A stretch of DNA of 64,000 nucleotides from assembly GCA_016717285.1 (NCBI GenBank), contig JADKFU010000005.1, forward strand, positions 1,410,501 through 1,474,500. Reading direction: 5' to 3'. A program made the position numbers and the translations under genes. Shown piece by piece: positions 54,999 to 62,669 of this stretch (position 1 is its first letter; each line of letters opens with the position of its first letter). The notes beneath the pieces are model-generated. The model made no database searches and was not told the DNA's origin. It saw only the letters and a program-made list of their open reading frames with translations. The stretch comes from Chitinophagaceae bacterium (GTDB taxonomy: Bacteria > Bacteroidota > Bacteroidia > Chitinophagales > UBA10324).

Positions 54999-56423
54999 TT
55001 GAAAAAAATAGACCGGCTTTTGCTCAAGTCCTTTGCGGGACCTTTTGTGGCAATTTTCTTTATCACACTTTTCGTGCTGGTCATGCAATTTTTATGGAAG
55101 TATGTTGATGACCTTGTTGGAAAAGGACTGCCTGCATTTGAGATCGCGAGGTTGCTTTTTTATGCCTCCGCAAGCATGGTACCACTGGCATTTCCACTTG
55201 CCGTTTTGCTTTCTTCTATCATGACCATTGGCACATTGGGAGAGCACTATGAGCTTACTTCATTAAAATCATCAGGCATCTCTCTTTTGCGTATCATCTC
55301 TCCCCTTATGGGAATAGCATTGCTCATCGGAACAATGGCTTTTATGTTTTCAAATTTTATTTTGCCCGTAGCCAACCTCAAGTTTGGCGCGCTGCTATAT
55401 GATATACGCCAGCAGCGACCTGCCGTCAACATCAGGCAAGGAATTTTTTACAATGATATTGATGGTTACAGCATACGTGTTGGAAACAAAGATCCCGATA
55501 ATCAAACCATTCACAACATACTTATCTACGATCACAGCAGCGGAAGGGGAAATGATTATGTAATTACTGCAAAAGATGGAAAGATGTTTATGACGGACGA
55601 TAAACATTTTCTGGTGTTGCAACTTTTTAACGGCAAACAGTATCAGGAAATGGCTCCGCCTTCCGGCAAAAAATCAAAGGAATATGAGCAACTCAGGATT
55701 GGATTTAAAGAATGGAAAAAAGTTTTTGACCTGTCTGAATTTTCATTGAACCGTACCGATGAAAATCTCTTTAAGGATAATTACCAGATGCAAAACCTTG
55801 GTCAATTGAAAAAATCAATTGATACCCTGGAAATCGCGCTTGACAAAACCTACCTTGAATCTAAAGCTTTCAGTGCAACCTATTTTTCATTTCAACGCAC
55901 TGATTTTGATACCATCACTAAAAAAACGGATACGACGCAAGTAGCTGCAGTTACAGATTCTTTTGCTATTTATAACAGGGCATTGGCATCGGCAAGAAAT
56001 ATTAAAGGTTACCTGTCTATCTCTGCCAAGAATATCAAATATAAAAAGGAGGTGTTAAGCAAATTTGAAATAGAATGGCAACGAAAATTTTCGCTTTCCT
56101 TCGCTTGCTTTATATTGTTTCTGATTGGAGCACCATTAGGCGCCATTATAAAAAAGGGTGGATTTGGATTACCTTTTGTCGTGTCGGTTTTCTTTTTTGT
56201 GATCTTTTATACTTTGTCCATTGTTGGAGAAAAAATGGCCAAAGAAGCCGTACTGACACCTTTCCAGGGAATGTGGTTTTCAACGGTTGTATTATTACCC
56301 ATTGCTGTTTTCCTGGTCTACAAAGCTTCGGTAGATTCTGTCTTATTTAACACGGATGCATATGTTGGTCTATTGAAGCAATTGTTTCGCCGGCTGCCTT
56401 TCAGCAGAAAAAACCAATTATAG
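54999..56423 (+). CDS. LptF/LptG-family permease (YjgP/YjgQ)
   Basis: This is an inner-membrane subunit of the lipopolysaccharide export ABC system (LptB2FG), 474 residues. Three membrane segments lie at the N-terminus (the first about 12-34), followed by a periplasmic beta-jellyroll domain (about 120-345) and three more segments at the end with GAPLGAIIKKGGFGLPFVVSVFFF. All match the family. Whether it is LptF or LptG cannot be decided here. The start is a TTG at 54999; no suitable ATG is available. It is followed by a glycosyltransferase gene on the opposite strand. Confidence 0.9.
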   Translation: MKKIDRLLLKSFAGPFVAIFFITLFVLVMQFLWKYVDDLVGKGLPAFEIARLLFYASASMVPLAFPLAVLLSSIMTIGTLGEHYELTSLKSSGISLLRIISPLMGIALLIGTMAFMFSNFILPVANLKFGALLYDIRQQRPAVNIRQGIFYNDIDGYSIRVGNKDPDNQTIHNILIYDHSSGRGNDYVITAKDGKMFMTDDKHFLVLQLFNGKQYQEMAPPSGKKSKEYEQLRIGFKEWKKVFDLSEFSLNRTDENLFKDNYQMQNLGQLKKSIDTLEIALDKTYLESKAFSATYFSFQRTDFDTITKKTDTTQVAAVTDSFAIYNRALASARNIKGYLSISAKNIKYKKEVLSKFEIEWQRKFSLSFACFILFLIGAPLGAIIKKGGFGLPFVVSVFFFVIFYTLSIVGEKMAKEAVLTPFQGMWFSTVVLLPIAVFLVYKASVDSVLFNTDAYVGLLKQLFRRLPFSRKNQL

Positions 56424-56436
56424 CATACGCCAGCCT

Positions 56437-57186
56437 TTATTTTTGTTTAGCGTAAATGGGAGATTTAACAAGTCCCTTTTTATGCAGGAAATGTCTGAAG
56501 CTTACCGATAACACACCTATTCCATACGTTACGCTTCTGCTGAAATTGATTGAAGAGGCTTCTTCAAAATATTTTGTAGGACAAGTAACTTCAGCAATTT
56601 CAAAACCGGCCATAAAAATCTGTGAAAGCATTTGGTTGTCGAATACAAAATCATCGGAATTTGCATGGTAATTTATGCCATTCAGCACTTCTTTTGAAAA
56701 GGCACGATAACCCGTATGATATTCAGAAAGCTTTTGGTTAATCAACAGATTTTGTGCGAAGGTGAGCATCCTGTTAAAGTAATATTTATACAACGGCATG
56801 CCGCCTGTTTGCGCTCCTTTTCCAAGTATGCGCGATCCAAGCACCACCGGATAAATATTGTTGGCAATTATGTAGGCCATGGCAGGAATCAGCTTCGGCG
56901 TGTACTGATAGTCGGGATGAAGCATAATGACGATATCGGCATTTAATGCAAGCGCTGTATCATAACAGGTTTTCTGGTTGCCGCCATAGCCTTTGTTTTT
57001 TTCGTGCACTATAATATGACGGATGCCGAGGTTTTCGCCCACCTTCACTGTATTATCGCGACTGGCATCATCCACCAATACTACTTCATCTACGAGATTA
57101 AATGGGATTTCCCGATAGGTTGGTTCGAGTGTTTGTGCCGCGTTGTAGGCCGGGAGCACTACCACAATTTTTTTTCCGTTCAGCAT
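56437..57186 (-). CDS. Family 2 glycosyltransferase (polyprenyl-phosphate sugar type)
   Basis: This is a 249-residue GT-A fold glycosyltransferase of the GT2 family, most like dolichyl/undecaprenyl-phosphate sugar synthases. The donor-binding VVVLPAYNAAQTLEPTY, the LVDDASRDNT acidic motif and a second acidic motif MLHPDYQY are present. No C-terminal membrane helices are seen, so it is probably a peripheral enzyme. The ATG at 57186 is chosen over a TTG four codons upstream. A TATTTTTG promoter box lies 9 nt before it. The product may be used in surface polysaccharide or protein glycosylation (inference). Confidence 0.88.
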   Translation of the reverse strand: MLNGKKIVVVLPAYNAAQTLEPTYREIPFNLVDEVVLVDDASRDNTVKVGENLGIRHIIVHEKNKGYGGNQKTCYDTALALNADIVIMLHPDYQYTPKLIPAMAYIIANNIYPVVLGSRILGKGAQTGGMPLYKYYFNRMLTFAQNLLINQKLSEYHTGYRAFSKEVLNGINYHANSDDFVFDNQMLSQIFMAGFEIAEVTCPTKYFEEASSINFSRSVTYGIGVLSVSFRHFLHKKGLVKSPIYAKQK

Positions 57187-57195
57187 GTCAGGCGA

Positions 57196-57203
57196 CAAAA
57201 ATA
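57196..57203 (-). promoter_or_regulatory. -7 promoter box (TATTTTTG) of the glycosyltransferase gene
   Basis: There is an exact TAnnTTTG match 9 nt before the ATG at 57186. It implies a very short leader or a leaderless transcript. Confidence 0.45.
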
Positions 57204-57292
57204 ATTCTATTCGTGAAAGAAGGAAATCAAAGACGTGATTTCAGTTAGGTACTGCAAATCATACCTGATGACTTTCAGAACATTCCGTGGAA

Positions 57293-58129
57293 CTATTGTT
57301 CATCAATAAATAAAGGCCGCTTTATTTCTTCGATCAGGTTTTGCTTGTGTGCATGATCAAAGAATTTGTTGATAGCAGCCTTCCCTTTTTCTTTCAAATC
57401 AATGGTATAATCGTTAACATATAACCTGATGTGTTGCCACATCACCGATTCATCCATTTCCTGAGCATGCTGCCGGACATATTCCATCGCTTCTTCAGGA
57501 TGTGCGAATGCATAAATTACACTTTGCTTTATTAACTCATTTACGCTAGCGGCAATTTCATGGTTTATTGAACGTCTGATAGCAATTCCTCCCAACGGAA
57601 TCGGCTGACCCGTTGATTGTTCCCATTTTTCGCCGAGGTCTGCAACTTTAAAAAGCCCTTTTTTTTCATAGGTAAAACGGTTTTCATGAATGATTACGCC
57701 TGCATCAGTAATTTCATTGAGCACGGCGGATTCTATTTCAGAAAAAACCATTTCTGTTTTTCCTGCATGTCGCGGGAAAAAGGCATCGAAGAGAAAATTG
57801 GCAGTGGTATGTTTCCCGGGAATCGCCACGGTATGCAGGTGCATCTCTTCCTGGATAATTTTCTTTTTTGAAATCAACAAGGGGCCACAATTGTTGCCAA
57901 GCGCACTACCGGCGGTGAGCAGTAAATAATTTTGTTGAATGGAAAGATAGGCTGCAAAACTTATTTTAGTGATGTCCGGCTCGTTGTTAATCGCTTTTCT
58001 GTTAAGGGATTCTACATCATCCGGCAAGGGAAGAAAGGTGAGACCTCGTGTATTGATTTTTCCATGCAATAAAGCGTAGAAAATAAACGTGTCATTCGGA
58101 CAGGGTGAAAACCCGAGGGTTAATTGCAT
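57293..58129 (-). CDS. mqnD: 1,4-dihydroxy-6-naphthoate synthase
   Basis: MqnD acts late in the futalosine route to menaquinone, converting cyclic dehypoxanthine futalosine to 1,4-dihydroxy-6-naphthoate. The 278-residue protein has the MqnA/MqnD two-lobe fold: it opens with LGFSPCPNDTFIFYAL, followed by the DVESLNRKA and DITKISFAAYL segments, and later AIPGKHTTANFLF and PIPLGGIAIRR. The GFSPCPNDTF opening identifies MqnD rather than MqnA. Menaquinone made by this pathway is the main respiratory quinone in many Bacteroidota. No other mqn genes are in the window. Confidence 0.92.
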   Translation of the reverse strand: MQLTLGFSPCPNDTFIFYALLHGKINTRGLTFLPLPDDVESLNRKAINNEPDITKISFAAYLSIQQNYLLLTAGSALGNNCGPLLISKKKIIQEEMHLHTVAIPGKHTTANFLFDAFFPRHAGKTEMVFSEIESAVLNEITDAGVIIHENRFTYEKKGLFKVADLGEKWEQSTGQPIPLGGIAIRRSINHEIAASVNELIKQSVIYAFAHPEEAMEYVRQHAQEMDESVMWQHIRLYVNDYTIDLKEKGKAAINKFFDHAHKQNLIEEIKRPLFIDEQ

Positions 58130-58333
58130 GCCGCAAGTTACGTAACACTTGGTGTTTTTATTCTCTCTGATTATATTTTGTTTTTCATATATTTCAAATG
58201 CGGCAATTTATTTTACGGATTATAACTTAAGCTGCTGCACGAATGGGTTAAAATCTGCCTTCCGTCAATATGGCATTGAACAACGCAATTGCTTAAGAAG
58301 ACGATGAGAATTAGTTTCAGAAAATAATTCAAC

Positions 58334-58341
58334 TATTTTTG
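58334..58341 (+). promoter_or_regulatory. -7 promoter box (TATTTTTG) of maf
   Basis: There is an exact TAnnTTTG match 21 nt upstream of the maf ATG at 58363. No -33 element is clear. Confidence 0.5.
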
Positions 58342-58362
58342 ATTGCAAACGAAAAGCGGATA

Positions 58363-58962
58363 ATGACGCCTAAAAAAATAGTGCTGGCTTCTCAATCGCC
58401 CAGAAGGCATGAATTACTTTGGAACCTCGGTCTTGAATTCACGCTGTTTGTACCGGAGGTTGATGAAACGTATCCGGATAATTTACCGTTGAGAATGGTT
58501 CCTTCTTATCTATCAGAGAAAAAGGCAAAAGCAGTATTGCCACATCTGAAGTTCGATGAACTATTGATTGCTGCTGACACCGTCGTATTATTTCAAAACC
58601 GCATTTTTGGAAAACCTGTTGATGAAGAAGAATCGTTTGAAATGCTACGGCAGTTGTCAGGTAACATGCATGAGGTAATTACCGGCGTTACATTATGCAC
58701 CCGCGAACGGTCCGTTACATTTTCTGAAATGACCCGGGTATATTTCAGAAATCTATCCGATGAATTAATCAGGCAATACATCATAAAATTCAAACCATTT
58801 GATAAGGCAGGATCGTATGGCGTTCAGGATTGGATCGGTTTGGTTGGAATAGAAAAAATTTCCGGATGTTTTTATAATGTAATGGGTTTGCCGGTCAGTC
58901 GTTTAGTGGAGGAATTGAAAAAATTTGGCTGGGTTCACGAATTCGGAAAGGAAGAAGTGTGA
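58363..58962 (+). CDS. Maf-family nucleotide pyrophosphatase
   Basis: Maf proteins hydrolyse non-canonical or modified nucleoside triphosphates. The 199-residue protein contains the opening KKIVLASQSPRRHELL (the SxR nucleotide motif), the catalytic-acid region LLIAADTVVLF, FGKPVDEEES, and the C-terminal DKAGSYGVQDWIG. All are typical, and the length is normal. The ATG at 58363 is used because eight extra residues upstream would begin at a TTG and precede the family start. It stands alone and has its own promoter box. Confidence 0.93.
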   Translation: MTPKKIVLASQSPRRHELLWNLGLEFTLFVPEVDETYPDNLPLRMVPSYLSEKKAKAVLPHLKFDELLIAADTVVLFQNRIFGKPVDEEESFEMLRQLSGNMHEVITGVTLCTRERSVTFSEMTRVYFRNLSDELIRQYIIKFKPFDKAGSYGVQDWIGLVGIEKISGCFYNVMGLPVSRLVEELKKFGWVHEFGKEEV

Positions 58963-59026
58963 AATCCGGAAACAATGAAAGGCCTTTGATTTCAATAACT
59001 CCTGTATCCTGTTTTTCTGATTAGAT

Positions 59027-60712
59027 TTATTTCAGGAGCTGAAGTGCTTCAGGCGGTATCTCCAATCCCAGTTGCTGCATTTTTTGCAGCTGATTTTTCG
59101 CTTTTTCGGTCTGGTTCGTTTGCATATACAACAGTAGCAAATTGTTGTTTCCCTGTGGATCATCAGGACTTCTTGCTAAAAACGTATGGAGATATTCAAT
59201 TGCCTGGTTAAAATCATTTTTTGTAAAAGCGATGCGTGCAAGGTGAAAGTAGCACTCATAGTAATCTGACTTTTTAATTTCTTTCAGAAAATACTTTTCC
59301 GCTTCGATAACAGAATCCTGGTCCAGCACCATCTTGCCCATATAAAAGTTCAGGTATTTTTCATCAGGATTTAATGCATATGCAGTTTTAATTAACGCAT
59401 GCGATTGTTCTTTATCAGAATCATTCAATCTTGCTCCCAACATCATATTGGCATACGCCGAATGAGGAGAGTTACTCACTGCTTCCGTCCAAAAAGTAAT
59501 AGGGTCACTGAATTTTTTTTGATGATTGAAATTGACAAGGGCCAAAATGAAGCAAAGTGCACTGGCTGCAACCACAATGTTTCTTTCACTCCAGTTGTTT
59601 TTAAATAATACCGTTTGACTGAGCAACAATAAAATTCCTAACATGGGAAGATAGAGCCGGTGTTCAAAGTCCTGATCATTTAATGTGCCCGGAACTAATA
59701 ATACCGGTATTAAAAAAAACAGGAAAATTCCAATGCCAGCAACTACCACCTTTAAGTTTTTCTCTCTTGAAAAATAAATGCCCGCTGCCAGCAAAAGCAC
59801 GGTAATTATTCCATAAATATTGGTTGTGTCTTTGGCAATCGGAAATACACTCAGGTTAAAAGGCAATATTATTTTACCGAGATATTGCAACAGCACGGAT
59901 AATCTTGAAGGTAAAGCCAGAATGACCTCTCCTAATTGCAGTTGTTCATTTTTTAATGTGGCAAGGGACCGTATATAAAACCATAAAAGAAAAGCCAACG
60001 CCCATGAACCATACAGCATAATATTATTTCTGTCGAGCCACTTTTTTTCTACACACAGTAACAACAACAGAAAAGCAACCGGTGGAGCGAAAACGGCGGT
60101 TTCTTTTGTGAAAAAGGCAAGCAGCAAAAGAATGAATTGGAGTAGCAGCGAAGTGATTTTTCCTTCTCTGGCGTAGTTAATTGCGCAGATAAAAAATGAG
60201 AAAACAAATACAGCAAGCAGCGTATCATTTCTTCCGGGAATCCATGCTACGGCCTGAGATAAAACAGGATGCACTGAAAATAGCAATGAAAGCAGAAAGG
60301 ATTCCCATTCTTTAAAACGTAGTTTTTTCAACAATACAAAAAGCAGGAGCACAGAAAGCAGGTGCAGGAAAATATTGACAATGTGATATCCTTTGATGTT
60401 GGTGCCATTCACCTGGTAATTCAGAATAAATGAATCGAGCAAAAGAGGGCGATAGTAAACATCTTCTGTCGGGTTAAACACTCCGCGCCTGAAACTCGTA
60501 ACAAGATTGGTAAGATCCTCATTGTATGCATGCTGTTCTTTTATAAAAATAGAATCATCCAACTCTGTAAAATCAAAACTCACAGATGAGACATACAGCA
60601 AAACAACAATAACTGACAACAGGAGGAAAGGATAAGGAATCTGAAATCCCTTTTTTTCAGGCGCTGTGACTTTTTTCTTTTCTCTGTTTGATTTCTTCTT
60701 TACTTCTTTCAT
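59027..60712 (-). CDS. TMTC-like membrane protein with C-terminal TPRs
   Basis: This 561-residue inner-membrane protein has an N-terminal basic tail (about 25 residues), about 10-11 membrane segments (about 25-420) and a C-terminal stretch of three or four TPR motifs (about 430-555; for example YYECYFHLARIAFTKNDFNQAIEYL). A periplasmic loop begins FTELDDSIFIKEQHAYNED, as in PMT/ArnT-like GT-C glycosyltransferases. The architecture resembles eukaryotic TMTC O-mannosyltransferases. A role in protein or lipid glycosylation is plausible. The acceptor and donor are unknown. Confidence 0.75.
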   Translation of the reverse strand: MKEVKKKSNREKKKVTAPEKKGFQIPYPFLLLSVIVVLLYVSSVSFDFTELDDSIFIKEQHAYNEDLTNLVTSFRRGVFNPTEDVYYRPLLLDSFILNYQVNGTNIKGYHIVNIFLHLLSVLLLFVLLKKLRFKEWESFLLSLLFSVHPVLSQAVAWIPGRNDTLLAVFVFSFFICAINYAREGKITSLLLQFILLLLAFFTKETAVFAPPVAFLLLLLCVEKKWLDRNNIMLYGSWALAFLLWFYIRSLATLKNEQLQLGEVILALPSRLSVLLQYLGKIILPFNLSVFPIAKDTTNIYGIITVLLLAAGIYFSREKNLKVVVAGIGIFLFFLIPVLLVPGTLNDQDFEHRLYLPMLGILLLLSQTVLFKNNWSERNIVVAASALCFILALVNFNHQKKFSDPITFWTEAVSNSPHSAYANMMLGARLNDSDKEQSHALIKTAYALNPDEKYLNFYMGKMVLDQDSVIEAEKYFLKEIKKSDYYECYFHLARIAFTKNDFNQAIEYLHTFLARSPDDPQGNNNLLLLYMQTNQTEKAKNQLQKMQQLGLEIPPEALQLLK

Positions 60713-60984
60713 TTACCGGGCAGTTCACAAAACTTTGGCAATTTATAAAGTTGATATGGAAAAATAAAGTAAGTATATTTTTCCATGCGGATCATCAACT
60801 TTTTAGCAGGAGAAGGGTTAAAAATATTATCCTGATTTATCATGGCCGCTTATGAAGACTCAAATGGCTGGGCTTCGCCGTTGGATATGTCTTCACAGTC
60901 AACTTAAGTAACTATTCTCAACTGATAAAATGTTTTGTAAATTACCTCAAAGCCTGATAACATCATTTTCTATTTACACAATGA
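60713..60984. other. Intergenic region before the minisatellite
   Basis: This is about 270 nt of AT-rich DNA. I see no gene, RNA gene or palindrome. It leads into the possible peptidase remnant. Confidence 0.4.
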
Positions 60985-61143
60985 TATTTTCCTCCTGCTG
61001 TAAGAAGGGAGAACTATAGCGATGCTGCCACTAAAACGGCCGGTATAGATTGGAGAGAGCATTTAAAATCAGGCATAAAAACCGATATGAGCGCGAAACC
61101 AATGGTTGATTATTTTGCTTCGATGATGAATTATCTGAGTTAA
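60985..61143 (+). pseudogene. Possible C-terminal remnant of an M2 (ACE-like) peptidase
   Basis: An open stretch of about 52 codons ends at TAA 61141-61143 but has no start codon at its left end, where a TGA precedes it. Its last part, from about 61048, reads AGIDWREHLK then MSAKPMVDYFASMMNYL. The MSAxxMxxYFxxxxxxL spacing matches the C-terminal region of M2 dipeptidases (MSASAMLSYFKPLLDWL in human ACE, from memory). No upstream coding remains are recognised, so it would be a deleted gene. This is a short similarity and may be chance. Confidence 0.35.
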
Positions 61144-61186
61144 TGCAGGAAGAAAGTATACATTGCCGGTGCAGGCACCGGTGTGA

Positions 61187-61455
61187 GTCTTACGGATTCA
61201 GTCTTACGTCTTAAAGTCTTACGTCTTAAAGTCTTACGTCTTAAAGTCTTACGTCTTAAAGTCTTACGTCTTAAAGTCTTACGTCTTAAAGTCTTACGTC
61301 TTAAAGTCTTACGTCTTAAAGTCTTACGTCTTAAAGTCTTACGTCTTAAAGTCTTACGTCTTAAAGTCTTACGTCTTAAAGTCTTACGTCCTAAAGTCTT
61401 ACGTCCTAAAGTCTTACGTCTTAAAGTCTTACGTCCTAAAGTCTTACGTCTTTCA
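61187..61455. repeat. 15-bp minisatellite (GTCTTACGTCTTAAA), 16 full copies
   Basis: Sixteen in-register copies of GTCTTACGTCTTAAA fill 61201-61440. Copies 13, 14 and 16 have a T-to-C change (CCTAAA). A degenerate copy flanks it on each side (61187-61200 and 61441-61455), both ending in TTCA. Each unit holds two GTCTTA hexamers. Because 15 is a multiple of three, both strands stay open (about 95-106 codons), but these frames encode only a five-residue repeat with no gene context, so they are not called as genes. Confidence 0.9.
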
Positions 61456-61490
61456 GTCATTAATCATTAGTCATTAGTCATTGGTCATTG
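61456..61490. repeat. Heptamer tandem repeat (GTCATTA/GTCATTG), 5 copies
   Basis: Five 7-bp units follow directly after the 15-bp minisatellite: GTCATTA, ATCATTA, GTCATTA, GTCATTG, GTCATTG. They lie 25 nt before the -7 box of the YbjQ-like gene. Confidence 0.8.
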
Positions 61491-61514
61491 ATTTTTTCAT
61501 TCACTCTTTTTAAA

Positions 61515-61522
61515 TAAATTTG
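61515..61522 (+). promoter_or_regulatory. -7 promoter box (TAAATTTG) of the YbjQ-like gene
   Basis: There is an exact TAnnTTTG match ending 4 nt before the ATG at 61527. With the usual spacing the transcript would start about at the ATG, making it leaderless. Confidence 0.5.
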
Positions 61523-61526
61523 ATCC

Positions 61527-61847
61527 ATGATTACCACCACCACTCCACACATAGAAGGAAAAACCATCACCGATTACCTTGGTGTTATTTCGGCCCAAAC
61601 AATAATCGGCGCTAATTTTTTTAAAGATATCCTCGGTGGATTGACTGACATTTTTGGCGGACGATCCGGTACTTACGAAAAAGTATTGGAAGAGGCTAAA
61701 GAATCAGCAATGATAGAGTTGGAACAAAAGGCGGCGAGTATGGGTGCAAATGCTGTTGTTGGCATTGACCTTGACTTCGAAACAGTTGGAGCGAATGGAA
61801 GCATGTTAATGGTGATTGCTACCGGAACTGCTATTAGATATAGTTGA
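61527..61847 (+). CDS. YbjQ/UPF0145 (DUF74) family protein
   Basis: This 106-residue cytoplasmic protein of the YbjQ (UPF0145) family is sometimes called a heavy-metal-binding domain, although metal binding is not established. It contains TPHIEGKTITDYLGVISAQTIIGANFFKDI, then the conserved GGRSGTYEKVLEEAKESAMIELEQKA and GANAVVGIDLDFE. The family forms small ring-like oligomers. Length and motifs are complete. It is transcribed alone, right after the repeat block. Confidence 0.9.
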   Translation: MITTTTPHIEGKTITDYLGVISAQTIIGANFFKDILGGLTDIFGGRSGTYEKVLEEAKESAMIELEQKAASMGANAVVGIDLDFETVGANGSMLMVIATGTAIRYS

Positions 61848-61989
61848 TTCAGGATTTATCTTTCATTAAACGGAAATGCATCCGTTCACAAAATGAGGCC
61901 TGATAAAATCGCTGGATTAAGGGAAGCAGTTAATAAGTAAAAAAAATAATTGTGCCGCGCAACCAGACTTTTTCATAAAATTGAAAATG

Positions 61990-62472
61990 CTATAATAGTC
62001 TTTCAATTTTCTTCATCAACCGATTGGCAGTTGGCTTGGTGAAAGGGAAAAAGAAATCCTGAAGGTTACCCTCTTTATCGATCAGATATTTTTGAAAATT
62101 CCACAGCGGACGGATCGAGAATTTTCCATTCATTTTTCTACTGGATAAATACCGGAAGACCGGATTGGTATCTTTTCCTTTTACATGCGATTTTTCGAAA
62201 ATAGAAAATGAAGACAAAAACCTGTCCTTACAAAACTCCCCGATAGCTGAATTGCCCAAAGGTTCCTGGCTACCAAAATCATTCGATGGGAAAGCAAGTA
62301 CTTCAAATCCCTTCTTCCTGTAAAAAATATAAAGTGTTTCAAGGTCATGCAACTGAGGAGTAAGTCCGCAATGGGAAGCAATATTGACAACAAGGCACAC
62401 CTTTCCTTTATACTCAGAAAAGGAAATTTCTTTACCAAGAAGATTTTTAAAATGGAGTTCGTGAAAATTCAT
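61990..62472 (-). CDS. Glutathione peroxidase family protein (thiol peroxidase type)
   Basis: This is a 160-residue glutathione-peroxidase-fold enzyme that reduces hydroperoxides; bacterial members usually use thioredoxin. The peroxidatic Cys35 lies in SHCGLTPQ, the Gln69 in FPSNDFGSQEP and the Trp124-Asn125 in PLWNF, so the catalytic tetrad is complete. A second Cys81 (EFCKDRF) is a candidate resolving cysteine. The last Gly of the FGSQEPG motif is Leu here. No signal peptide, so it is cytoplasmic. A single gene. Confidence 0.92.
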   Translation of the reverse strand: MNFHELHFKNLLGKEISFSEYKGKVCLVVNIASHCGLTPQLHDLETLYIFYRKKGFEVLAFPSNDFGSQEPLGNSAIGEFCKDRFLSSFSIFEKSHVKGKDTNPVFRYLSSRKMNGKFSIRPLWNFQKYLIDKEGNLQDFFFPFTKPTANRLMKKIERLL

Positions 62473-62669
62473 TGCAAGTGTAACGCAGTATCAGGAGTTT
62501 TGTTCCTGAAGATCAGCAGTGTGGTCAAATATACAGTCCTGCAAAACGGAATTTTGGTACGAAATCAAAGAAATGAACGAATGAATGTTTACAATTCTAT
62601 GTCAGTTACTATAACCAATGAAAAGATTTTCGTTAATTAGCGCCAATATTTTTAACTAAAAGGCATCCC

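Noticed and set aside
61187..61455. CRISPR array
   Set aside because: The copies follow each other directly without spacers, and no cas genes are near.
61140..61470. Open frames of about 95-106 codons on both strands through the 15-bp repeat
   Set aside because: They exist only because the repeat period is a multiple of three. They encode a five-residue repeat with no promoter, homology or codon bias.
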